This document shows, in pieces, positions 1 through 6,086 of a stretch of DNA of 7,857 nt. The first letter of the stretch is position 1; every line of letters starts with the position of its first letter. Both the position numbers and the translations under genes were made by a program. Source of the DNA: Firmicutes bacterium CAG:475 (GTDB lineage: Bacteria; Bacillota; Clostridia; Christensenellales; CAG-917); contig FR895621.1 of the NCBI GenBank assembly GCA_000434435.1, positions 1-7,857 on the forward strand. The letters are read 5' to 3'. The notes below the pieces were generated by a model. That model did no database searches. It had not been told where the DNA came from and saw only the letters and a program-made list of their open reading frames with translations.

Positions 1-59
1 GCACGAGAGGGAAAGAGGGGGCACATCTAATTTAGGGTACACGACGAAAATCTCTATCG

Positions 60-95
60 TTTTAATGCGAAAACGCGAGCGTTTTCGCATTAAAA
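60..95. repeat. Long inverted repeat, 16-bp stem with CGAG tetraloop
   Basis: The arms 60-75 and 80-95 are perfect reverse complements around a 4-nt loop (CGAG, 76-79). Neither strand has a T-tract after the stem: the 3' arm itself ends in A's in both directions. It is therefore not a standard intrinsic terminator, although it abuts the real terminator at 95-127. It could be a processing or stabilising hairpin at the 3' end of transcripts, or a small dispersed palindrome. Positions 1-59 to its left show no gene that I can support. Confidence 0.75.
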
Positions 96-127
96 AAGCC
101 GTTTTGCTTTTCAAACAAAACGGCTTT
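92..127 (-). terminator. Intrinsic terminator of the PH-domain gene
   Basis: Arms 95-106 and 116-127 form a perfect 12-bp stem (AAAGCCGTTTTG / CAAAACGGCTTT) with a 9-nt loop. Read on the minus strand, the stem is followed by a run of T's (97 down to 92). It begins 19 bp after the stop codon of the minus-strand gene ending at 146, so it should end the two-gene transcript that starts near 2710. Confidence 0.85.
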
Positions 128-145
128 CTTTACTCTCGTCTTTTG

Positions 146-718
146 TCACTTTGCATATCCCGCAAACTTCAATGCGACTCTCCCTCCGCTTCTCGCCGCC
201 TCGTTTGCATCTGCCGCCTGGCGCATGATTCTGCGCGAAAGACGGTCGGGAGATTTGACGTTTTTGACAAGATAAGGTTGTTCCGCGTCGGACACGATAA
301 GGATGCTGCCCACACCGACTATTCTTCCGAAAAAGTTTTGTTTTGTTTCAACCATCTTGATTTCGCAAAGGGGAATCACAACCGAACGCACGCTGAATAC
401 GCCTTCTCTGAACACGACTTTGTCGGGAGTGAGCACCAGCTCTTTGGAGTTGAGGCGAATCGTTTCTACGATCAAGCCGAACAACACGACTACACCCACA
501 CCCAAAAGCACCCATCTCATCACGTCGTCCGTGAGATATTGCGCCGGTTCGGTTTTTGTAAACAAGCCCTCGATTTTGTCCTTAAAAATCCAAATAACCG
601 CGGTTAAGCCGCCCAGTATCGCGCCAAGAAAAACGGTGCGCAGATACACCCAAGCGGAAAACTTGCCTTTTGCCACCACTCTTTCGATTTTCGAATACTT
701 TTTTTCAAGCGTTTTCAT
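146..718 (-). CDS. Membrane protein with bacterial PH domain (YdbS/DUF304-like)
   Basis: A 190-residue protein. Hydrophilic residues 1-20 are followed by two transmembrane segments (about 26-45 and 66-85), then a soluble C-terminal domain (about 88-170). That domain has the layout of bacterial PH domain 2: a start around LVLTPDKVVFREGVFSV, an 'IPLCEIKMVE' strand, and a 'FGRIVGVGSILIVSD' strand. The family (YdbS/YdbT, DUF304) is membrane-anchored and its biochemical role is mostly unknown, so no function is given beyond location. The ATG at 716-718 is preceded by AAGAAGGTGA at suitable spacing. The gene starts 11 bp after the stop of the upstream GH127-like gene, which implies co-transcription and possible translational coupling, and it ends just before a terminator. 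The residue tail (about 171-190) is short and basic. Confidence 0.8.
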   Translation of the reverse strand: MKTLEKKYSKIERVVAKGKFSAWVYLRTVFLGAILGGLTAVIWIFKDKIEGLFTKTEPAQYLTDDVMRWVLLGVGVVVLFGLIVETIRLNSKELVLTPDKVVFREGVFSVRSVVIPLCEIKMVETKQNFFGRIVGVGSILIVSDAEQPYLVKNVKSPDRLSRRIMRQAADANEAARSGGRVALKFAGYAK

Positions 719-729
719 ACTTCACCTTC

Positions 730-2673
730 TTATTTGGTGCATTTGGGAAATTTTGCTATTCTCGTGAGCGTACATCCGAAAGGAACGTACGTTCTTTCAA
801 GACTTTCTTCCGAAAACACGCATTTTTTCGGGAATTGCTCGAAGCCGTCTGTGTCGTACTCCCAGTTAGACACGTTTTTGGAGCGGATTTTAAGCTCGAA
901 CGGCGGTTGTTCCTGTCTGAACGGCACGTTTGAGATTTCGTTGACGACAACACGCTCTTCCTCAAAAAGCTTTTTGCTCGATTTCTTCGAAAGAACGGGA
1001 GCTATATTCCACTTTTTCGTACATTTTACCACAAGCGTGCGACGATCGCTTACGTCTTGCTTGATTTCGCACGGAAGCTTGAGCGACATCAAAAGATTGC
1101 CCTTAAACAAACTGCGCGAGCCGTCCGCGTTTTCCTCGACGGTGAGCGGAATGTTCATTTTGAGCATAAACGTGCTGCCTGCTTTTAGGATGCACTTGAC
1201 GGAAATTTCCCTAGTTCCGCTCGCGACGATTTGTCCGCCCGATATGAGCTGCATAAACGCGTTTTTCGGCACGCGGAAATTGATTTTGACTTCGGGTTCG
1301 CCGTCCGCTTGTTCCACTTTGAACACGACGGCGTTTCTGAACGGATATCCCGTGCGTTCGGATACGGTGAGATTGCAACCGCCCACGCAAATATCCATCG
1401 TGCAAGGCGTGTACGTAAGGAAATTCAACTCGTCGTCTTTGACCATGCACGCCGTTTGCATATAGAGCGGATACGCACTCAAAAGCGCAATCGCGCCCCT
1501 CGACGCCTTTTTCGTATAGAAAGCGTTGTCGCCCTCCGAATAAGGCATTTTTCTTGCTTGCGACGCTTCCGTCTGATTGATATAAACGGTGTCCTGCACC
1601 GCCGAACAGTCCTCGAAACTCGCCCCTGCGACAAGATTGAACACGATGCGTTCGATGCTGTCCACAAGCGAATAATCCTTCGTTTCCTTGACGACTTCCA
1701 CGAGGGATTCCAAAAGCTCGACGCCTGCCTCTACGTCCACCGCGCCCACGCCTTTTACGCCTGCGATTTTGGGTGCGCACGAAAATGCGCCCAGCGGCGT
1801 TCCGTGATATTTTTCAAGCGCGTTTACAAGTTTGAGCGACAGGTTTTTGAGGTTGTCGTCGCCTATAAATCTTCCGTATGCGGCAGGATATTTCACCGCT
1901 TTCGCAAGGTTGACGCCGCTTGTTTCAACCGCCACTCTGTGCTTCTTTTTGTGCCACTGTTTGTCTATGTCGTCGGGAGTGAGCACTCTGCGCTTTTTGT
2001 CCTCGCTTTGCACCGATTCGAAACTTAAAACTTGCTTTTGAATATGTTTAAGTGCCGTTTGCGATATATAGCGATGATAGGGTTTCTTGTAAACGAAATG
2101 CGTTGCAAGCTTAAACCAGTCGTTTGAACTGTCGCGCAATTTCTCTCCGAGGTCTTGCAACCATTCGAGGTCGGTTTCTCTGTACACCGCCTCTATCGCG
2201 CCGATTTCTTCAAGCAATCTCGCGCGCGAATCGAACCAACAAGAACTTATCGAATAGGTGTTGAATTGACTCTTGAAAAACTTTTTCAAAAACGGCAAAA
2301 CTCTCTCGTTGCCCGTTGCTTCGTAGTAGGTGAGCAGCGTTTTGACAGCTTCGATTTTCGGCGTAAGGGACAAGGTATTTTTTGGTCCGAAATCTCCGCC
2401 CTCGTTTGCGCTCGAAAAGATAGGAGCCATATAACTCACAACCTTTTCTTTGAGCGTTTTGTCGTCAAGAGCGCAAGAGAGCAAAATCAAACCGCGGACG
2501 TAGCGCGGCAGGCTTTCGCCGCCGTTCCATTCTCCGTCCTTCACAAGTCCCGAAAGCGAGCCGATACGCTTTTGCAAATTGCTTGCAAGCAACATCTCGT
2601 CAAGCAACCAGCCTTGCGGTTTTATCGCGCCGAGAGGCAGTTTTTTGAGGTTTTTATCCACGGATTTCGCCAA
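730..2673 (-). CDS. GH127/DUF1680-like protein with degenerate active site
   Basis: A 647-residue protein from a TTG start. Residues 12-23 (LPLGAIKPQGWL) are the classic DUF1680 opening. Next come a helical toroid region with 'GEWNGGESLPRYVRG' (about 47-61), 'SSCWFDSRARLLEEIGAIE' (about 142-160), 'HGTPLGAFS' (from 290), and a beta-rich C-terminus ending in 'VPFGCTLTRIAKFP' (630-643). Length and architecture match full-length GH127 beta-L-arabinofuranosidase-like proteins, and there is no signal peptide, so it is probably cytoplasmic. In active GH127 enzymes a Glu and Cys residues hold zinc and one Cys is the nucleophile. By eye, the usual ELC becomes D313-V-E315 here and the CC motif falls on R392-G393. 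Arabinofuranosidase activity is therefore doubtful. Start choice: TTG at 2671-2673 has AGGAG 5 nt upstream. The longer GTG start at 2706 would leave a leader of only about 4 nt from the predicted transcription start and has no good ribosome site. First gene of an operon with the PH-domain gene. Confidence 0.82.
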   Translation of the reverse strand: MAKSVDKNLKKLPLGAIKPQGWLLDEMLLASNLQKRIGSLSGLVKDGEWNGGESLPRYVRGLILLSCALDDKTLKEKVVSYMAPIFSSANEGGDFGPKNTLSLTPKIEAVKTLLTYYEATGNERVLPFLKKFFKSQFNTYSISSCWFDSRARLLEEIGAIEAVYRETDLEWLQDLGEKLRDSSNDWFKLATHFVYKKPYHRYISQTALKHIQKQVLSFESVQSEDKKRRVLTPDDIDKQWHKKKHRVAVETSGVNLAKAVKYPAAYGRFIGDDNLKNLSLKLVNALEKYHGTPLGAFSCAPKIAGVKGVGAVDVEAGVELLESLVEVVKETKDYSLVDSIERIVFNLVAGASFEDCSAVQDTVYINQTEASQARKMPYSEGDNAFYTKKASRGAIALLSAYPLYMQTACMVKDDELNFLTYTPCTMDICVGGCNLTVSERTGYPFRNAVVFKVEQADGEPEVKINFRVPKNAFMQLISGGQIVASGTREISVKCILKAGSTFMLKMNIPLTVEENADGSRSLFKGNLLMSLKLPCEIKQDVSDRRTLVVKCTKKWNIAPVLSKKSSKKLFEEERVVVNEISNVPFRQEQPPFELKIRSKNVSNWEYDTDGFEQFPKKCVFSEESLERTYVPFGCTLTRIAKFPKCTK

Positions 2674-2678
2674 AATTT

Positions 2679-2683
2679 CTCCT
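2679..2683 (-). promoter_or_regulatory. Ribosome binding site deciding a TTG start
   Basis: AGGAG on the minus strand lies 5 nt before a TTG codon (2671-2673). It decides between this start and an in-frame GTG at 2704-2706, which lacks a comparable site. The residue string after the TTG (AKSVDKNLKKLPLG) leads directly into the conserved DUF1680 opening. Confidence 0.65.
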
Positions 2684-2716
2684 TGCCGTATGGCTATGCC
2701 ATACACCTTGCTTATT

Positions 2717-2744
2717 ATTATAAGTTAGCACATAAATTTGACAA
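2717..2744 (-). promoter_or_regulatory. Sigma-A-type promoter for the GH127-like/PH operon
   Basis: On the minus strand: -35 TTGTCA (2744-2739), 16-bp spacer, consensus -10 TATAAT (2722-2717). Transcription would start near 2710, giving a leader of about 37 nt to the TTG start. Its -35 box overlaps the -35 box of the opposite promoter serving the phosphoglycerate mutase gene. Confidence 0.75.
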
Positions 2745-2766
2745 ATGCAAGTGAAAGAATTATCAT
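2738..2766 (+). promoter_or_regulatory. Sigma-A-type promoter for the phosphoglycerate mutase gene
   Basis: Perfect -35 TTGACA (2738-2743), 17-bp spacer, -10 TATCAT (2761-2766). The predicted start is near 2773, at the edge of the ribosome site AAAGGAGA (2773-2780), so the untranslated leader would be only about 15 nt. Confidence 0.75.
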
Positions 2767-2787
2767 AAGCCCAAAGGAGAGTCAAAA

Positions 2788-4032
2788 ATGAAATACGTTC
2801 TCGTACTCTGCGACGGCATGGCGGATTATCCCGTGAAATCATTAAACGGAAAAACGCCTCTCGAAGCGGCAAAAACTCCCAATATGGATGCCTTGGCGCA
2901 AACGGCTCAAATAGGACTTGTCAAAACCGTTCCCGACGGTTTCAAACCGGGCAGCGATGTTGCAAATCTCGGCGTGCTGGGCTTTGACGCACGCACTTGC
3001 TACACGGGCAGAAGTCCCTTGGAAGCCCTTTCAATCGGCATCGACCTCAAAGCCGACGACCTTGCCATGCGCGCAAACCTCGTCACGCTCTCGGACGACG
3101 AGCCGTTCGAGGACAAAATCATGCTGGATTACAGTTCGGGTGAGATAGACGCGGACGAAGCGCGCGAGCTTATGGACTGCGTAAAGGACAATTTCAACTG
3201 CGACAAATTCCGTTTCTACACGGGCACGAGTTATCGCAACTGCCTTGTGGTGTCCCGCGCAAAGCCCGAAGAAGACTTGACTCCTCCCCACGATATAAGC
3301 GGTCTTCGCATAGGCGAGTATCTGCCAAAAGGTACGCTCGGCAAAGATTTGACGTCCTTCGTTGTCAATTCGTACGAAATTTTGAAAGACCATCCCGTCA
3401 ACGTTCGCCGCACAGAGCGCGGAGAAAACCCGGCAAACGCCGTTTGGTTTTGGGGAGAAGGCACAAAACCCTCAATCCCGAATTTTGAGGAAAAATACGG
3501 CAAAAAAGGCGCGATGATAAGCGCGGTCGATTTGCTCAAAGGCATTGCGATAGGCAGCGGCATGAACTCTATTGACGTCGAGGGCGCAAACGGCACGCTC
3601 ACCACCAATTTCGACGGCAAAGCGCAAGCTGCGATAAACGCTCTTGAAAACGGAGAAGATTTTTGTTTTGTACATATCGAAGCCACCGACGAATGCGGTC
3701 ATCAAGGGGACGCGCAAGGCAAGATAAAAGCAATCGAACTTATCGATGAAAAAATCATCTCTCCCATCGTTTCGCACTTTGCCGAAAAGGGCGACGATTT
3801 CGCGATGTTGATAATGCCCGACCACTACACCCCGATTGCGTTGCGCACTCATTCGAGCGAGCCTGTCCCGTTTATGCTTTTCTCAACGAAAACCGCTCTT
3901 GCATACGACTCGCTTTGCGGTGAAAATCAAAGCGTCGAAACGCGTGTTTACAGCGAAAAATCCGCTGCGGAAAGCGGTGTGTATTTCGACAAACCATGGG
4001 AGCTTATCGACAAGTTTTTTGCGATAAAATAA
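2788..4032 (+). CDS. apgM: 2,3-bisphosphoglycerate-independent phosphoglycerate mutase, archaeal (ApgM) type
   Basis: A 414-residue cytoplasmic enzyme interconverting 3- and 2-phosphoglycerate in glycolysis and gluconeogenesis, in the alkaline-phosphatase superfamily. The length fits ApgM (about 400), not GpmI (about 510). The N-terminal metal site is 'VLCDGMAD' with D9. 'GSDVANLGVLG' supplies the predicted nucleophile S56, followed by 'YTGRSPLEA'. The C-terminal metal ligands are D301 and H305 in 'IEATDECGHQGD', D345 and H346 in 'MPDHYTP', and H355 in 'RTHSSEPVPF'. All expected catalytic positions are present, so it should be active. Bacterial members have sometimes been annotated as putative homoserine kinases; nothing nearby (no threonine-pathway gene) supports that reading. 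ATG 2788 follows AAAGGAGA at 7-nt spacing. The gene appears monocistronic, with its own promoter and a terminator 50 bp after the stop. Confidence 0.93.
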   Translation: MKYVLVLCDGMADYPVKSLNGKTPLEAAKTPNMDALAQTAQIGLVKTVPDGFKPGSDVANLGVLGFDARTCYTGRSPLEALSIGIDLKADDLAMRANLVTLSDDEPFEDKIMLDYSSGEIDADEARELMDCVKDNFNCDKFRFYTGTSYRNCLVVSRAKPEEDLTPPHDISGLRIGEYLPKGTLGKDLTSFVVNSYEILKDHPVNVRRTERGENPANAVWFWGEGTKPSIPNFEEKYGKKGAMISAVDLLKGIAIGSGMNSIDVEGANGTLTTNFDGKAQAAINALENGEDFCFVHIEATDECGHQGDAQGKIKAIELIDEKIISPIVSHFAEKGDDFAMLIMPDHYTPIALRTHSSEPVPFMLFSTKTALAYDSLCGENQSVETRVYSEKSAAESGVYFDKPWELIDKFFAIK

Positions 4033-4081
4033 GCACTTTGAGATTGCGATAAAAGCAACTTAAAATATCGACAAAAACGCA

Positions 4082-4113
4082 CAAAACCGACTTTATCAGT
4101 CGGTTTTGCTTTT
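4082..4113. terminator. Bidirectional intrinsic terminator between convergent genes
   Basis: A perfect 11-bp stem, 4082-4092 / 4098-4108 (CAAAACCGACT / AGTCGGTTTTG), with 5-nt loop TTATC. It is followed on the plus strand by CTTTT and on the minus strand by TGCGTTTTT. It lies between the mutase stop (4032) and the stop of the convergent membrane-protein gene (4156), so it can serve both. Confidence 0.88.
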
Positions 4114-4155
4114 ATAAAACGTCGATTTTGCAAAAATATTCGTTTGTATTATTCT

Positions 4156-4800
4156 TTATTTATTGTTATAATCGTGCTCGGTTACGCTGTCGGCAATCGA
4201 CTTCTTTTTCTTCTTGCCGTCAACGAATTTGTGTATCTCTACTTTAAATTTCTTGCCGACCGCTTTGCGTACTTGCTTCATTACAAACTTCGTTATTTTT
4301 AGCACTAGTTGCATAAGCGCGACAAAGAACGTTACGCCGAACACAATCCACTTTACAAGGCTTGTTTCGCCCGTTGCGATACCTGCCATTGACACTGCCG
4401 ATATCGCGAGGAAAAACACGTTGACAAACGCTTTGAATATACCGAGAACTTTCTTGTAATTCTTCACGTTGGTTTTCAGTTTTTTCTTGTCCTTGAACGT
4501 TAGAACGACAAGCACTACAAACGTTATCACCAGCACCGCCAGCATGGGAATGAGTATGTACGTATAAATCGAATCCACCCATTTTTTTGCCACAAACATG
4601 CATGTAGACGCTATCGCATACAGCGTTGAAACAATCGTCCAGACGACGTTCAGTTTCTGCACAACGGACATTCCCTTGTCCTTTTCTTCTTGTTCGACAA
4701 TTGCCTGTGCTTTTTCAACGTCTTCTTGCGAGTACTTTTCGTCAATCGGCGCAACTTCTTGCGCTTTCGGCACAAACATAGCTGTCTTCTCTTTTGCCAT
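4156..4800 (-). CDS. Unknown four-helix integral membrane protein
   Basis: A 214-residue protein whose family I do not recognise. Residues 1-50 are hydrophilic and acidic, with a likely helical stretch (about 24-42, SQEDVEKAQAIVEQEEKDK). Four predicted transmembrane helices follow at about 52-71, 78-102, 119-141 and 148-169, joined by short loops, one strongly basic (103-118). The C-terminal tail (about 170-204) is very Lys-rich, ending in a KKKKK run (196-200) and then a polar end. By the positive-inside rule both termini and the basic loop should be cytoplasmic. There is no signal peptide and no catalytic motif. ATG 4798-4800 has AGAGGA 5 nt upstream. The gene sits downstream of the esterase on the same strand but is separated by a strong terminator and a 14-bp palindrome, so it probably has its own regulation. 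Confidence 0.75.
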   Translation of the reverse strand: MAKEKTAMFVPKAQEVAPIDEKYSQEDVEKAQAIVEQEEKDKGMSVVQKLNVVWTIVSTLYAIASTCMFVAKKWVDSIYTYILIPMLAVLVITFVVLVVLTFKDKKKLKTNVKNYKKVLGIFKAFVNVFFLAISAVSMAGIATGETSLVKWIVFGVTFFVALMQLVLKITKFVMKQVRKAVGKKFKVEIHKFVDGKKKKKSIADSVTEHDYNNK

Positions 4801-4836
4801 AAACTTCCTCTTGAAAACAATATATTATCTTTTCAT

Positions 4837-4850
4837 GCCAAACGTTTGGC
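4837..4850. promoter_or_regulatory. 14-bp perfect palindrome, LacI/PurR-like operator candidate
   Basis: GCCAAACGTTTGGC is a perfect palindrome with a central AAACGTTT, the core typical of LacI/GalR/PurR/CcpA-family operators. It lies 37-50 bp upstream of the membrane-protein start. Possible -10 elements (GATAAT or TATATT on the minus strand) lie between it and the gene, but I see no good -35 at the right spacing. The palindrome would occupy the -35 region. The operator role is inference; no regulator gene is in the window. Confidence 0.5.
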
Positions 4851-4852
4851 GT

Positions 4853-4908
4853 AAAAATGTTCATGCGCGTGCGTTGAGTAGTGATTCAACGCACGCGCAT
4901 GTTTTTTT
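4853..4908. terminator. Strong terminator hairpin after the esterase gene
   Basis: A perfect 16-bp stem, 4862-4877 / 4886-4901 (CATGCGCGTGCGTTGA and its complement), with an 8-nt loop. On the plus strand seven T's follow (4902-4908). On the minus strand the stem is followed by AACATTTTT. It begins 16 bp beyond the esterase stop on the minus strand, and that gene is its natural client. Confidence 0.88.
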
Positions 4909-4916
4909 GTGCCGAA

Positions 4917-5831
4917 TTAAACTTCTTCGTTGACGACCCTCTTCAAAAAGTCGTCGCAAAGGCGGATGTTTTCGATTGCCGCGCCCTTGTTCCAGTTGAG
5001 CGGATAGCAATGGTTGTCAAAGAACTTGGTGCTGTGATGTTCCTCGACGTGTACGCCGAGATCTTGAAGTTTTTTGACGAGTTTTTGTCCTTGTCCTTTG
5101 CAGAACATATCTTTCTCCGCATAGGTGATGAAACTTATCGGGAATTGCTCGTTGACGTATCCGAACGGCGCAAGCACATCTACGTATTGATACTTGTCAA
5201 GCTCTTTTACGTGAATACCGCTGAAATCGAACAGCACTTTATCCGTAAGATTGAAGGGCATTTTTTGTCCGAGAGCTTCGCTGATGTCGTAGATGCCGCA
5301 ATCGAGCATTGCCGTACGGAATTTGAGGTCGGTCGACACCCCGAATCTCGCTTGCAAATCCTTGTTTGTGGCAACGCAAGCGAGCATTGCGGAATAATAA
5401 CCGCCTGCCGAGTCGCCCGAAACGCACATATTGTCAAGGTCGAGATTGTACTTTTGCGCATTTTCGCCAACCCAGTTGAGCGCGTTTACGAGATGTTGCA
5501 ATCCCTTCGGGAAGAGATATTCCGGCCCCAGACCGTAGTTGACGTTGACAACAAAGAAACCTTTGTTTGCCGCCCATTTTGCAAGGCCTCTGCGGTAGTG
5601 CTTGTCGCCTGCCACAAATCCGCCGCCGTGGATGTAGAAGAACACGGGATATTTTTCGTTTCCGTCTTTTTTGACGAAATAAGTGTCGAGCTTTTCGGCA
5701 TCGTCTTTTCCGTAGGCGATATCGGTTTCCACTTCAAATTTTACGTCTTTAAAGCGGAGCATTTTCTTGTTGTTTTGAGCACCGTCGAACAATTTGTCGA
5801 TTGCCACGAACAAAAATTGCGCAAATGTCAT
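4917..5831 (-). CDS. Alpha/beta hydrolase, acetyl esterase/lipase (HSL/Aes-like)
   Basis: A 304-residue hydrolase of the hormone-sensitive-lipase-like esterase group. The oxyanion motif HGGG is at 68-71 (in 'FYIHGGGFVAGDK'). The nucleophile elbow GDSAG is at 139-143 with Ser141. The acid is probably Asp241 ('YAEKDMF') and the base His274 ('FDNHCY'), giving a full Ser-Asp-His triad. The N-terminal stretch is only mildly hydrophobic and I see no clear signal peptide, so it is likely cytoplasmic. The substrate cannot be told from sequence; short-chain acyl or acetyl esters, including acetylated sugars, are usual for the family. The ATG at 5829-5831 is preferred: AAGGGG (5840-5845) lies 8 nt upstream, whereas the in-frame GTG at 5838-5840 overlaps that ribosome site. 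It has its own promoter upstream and its own terminator downstream. Confidence 0.88.
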   Translation of the reverse strand: MTFAQFLFVAIDKLFDGAQNNKKMLRFKDVKFEVETDIAYGKDDAEKLDTYFVKKDGNEKYPVFFYIHGGGFVAGDKHYRRGLAKWAANKGFFVVNVNYGLGPEYLFPKGLQHLVNALNWVGENAQKYNLDLDNMCVSGDSAGGYYSAMLACVATNKDLQARFGVSTDLKFRTAMLDCGIYDISEALGQKMPFNLTDKVLFDFSGIHVKELDKYQYVDVLAPFGYVNEQFPISFITYAEKDMFCKGQGQKLVKKLQDLGVHVEEHHSTKFFDNHCYPLNWNKGAAIENIRLCDDFLKRVVNEEV

Positions 5832-5869
5832 AATGTACACCCCTTAAGAATGATATTTGTTATAAAGCT

Positions 5870-5898
5870 ATTTTAGCACATATCCTACACGTGTGCAA
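5870..5898 (-). promoter_or_regulatory. Sigma-A-type promoter with extended -10 for the esterase gene
   Basis: On the minus strand: -35 TTGCAC (5898-5893), 17-bp spacer, -10 TAAAAT (5875-5870) preceded by TGC, an extended -10. The start would fall near 5863, giving a leader of about 32 nt. The inverted repeat GCACA / TGTGC (5876-5880 / 5892-5896) spans the spacer and could be a weak operator. Confidence 0.72.
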
Positions 5899-5956
5899 TA
5901 AGCAAACTCGACTTATTTCACGAAAAATCCGGCAAATCCGCACAAAAAATCTTTTG

Positions 5957-5985
5957 TTGACATACTTTGCAAATTATGTTATAAA
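5957..5985 (+). promoter_or_regulatory. Near-consensus promoter for the DUF6198-like gene
   Basis: Perfect -35 TTGACA (5957-5962), 17-bp spacer ending in TGT (extended -10), -10 TATAAA (5980-5985). The predicted start is near 5992, about 95 nt before the ATG at 6087. It is divergent from the esterase promoter, with 58 bp between their -35 boxes. Confidence 0.82.
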
Positions 5986-6001
5986 CTCTATGAAAACTTA
6001 T

Positions 6002-6062
6002 GTGGACTTTTCCGGGCACAAGCCACCTTTTCGCCACACAACGCTATGCGCTGTGTTTTTTT
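6002..6062 (+). promoter_or_regulatory. Structured leader with terminator-like hairpin (attenuator or riboswitch candidate)
   Basis: Inside the predicted leader, 6036-6044 (ACACAACGC) pairs with 6048-6056 (GCGCTGTGT) with one A-C mismatch and a 3-nt loop, and runs straight into seven T's (6056-6062). This is the shape of an intrinsic terminator placed before the coding start. Upstream, GTGG-A-CTT (6002-6009) can pair with AAG-CCAC (6020-6026) around a 10-nt loop. TGTGG (6001-6005) can instead pair with CCACA (6034-6038), which would take bases from the terminator's 5' arm, so mutually exclusive folds are possible. I do not recognise a known riboswitch class. It could also be the 3' end of a roughly 70-nt small RNA. 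Confidence 0.45.
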
Positions 6063-6086
6063 ATGGCAAAAAACACTCGAGGTATT

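Noticed and set aside
1..59. Possible C-terminal tail of a gene entering from the left
   Set aside because: Two plus frames stop within the first 35 bases, but the stretch is too short to recognise a protein or choose between them.
65..607. A 180-codon plus-strand frame opposite the PH-domain gene
   Set aside because: It starts inside a hairpin and runs through the terminator. The minus-strand frame has the membrane segments, PH domain and ribosome site.
1211..1780. Arg/Gly-rich minus-strand frame overlapping the GH127-like gene
   Set aside because: An out-of-frame reading of the same gene; the extreme Arg content is a composition artefact.
1231..2028. A 265-codon plus-strand open frame inside the GH127-like gene
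   Set aside because: Antisense shadow of a frame with clear family motifs; its translation is rich in Arg, His and Phe in the manner of shadow frames, and I see no ribosome site or promoter for it.
4881..5876. A 331-codon plus-strand open frame covering the whole esterase gene in antisense
   Set aside because: The opposite strand carries an esterase with complete catalytic motifs, promoter, ribosome site and terminator. The antisense translation has no recognisable domain, and it begins inside the terminator hairpin loop.
5989..6062. A leader peptide gene in the DUF6198 leader (ATG at 5989)
   Set aside because: The frame does not stop before the main gene but runs on to 6517; there is no stop near the hairpin, as classical attenuation needs, and no run of a regulatory amino acid.
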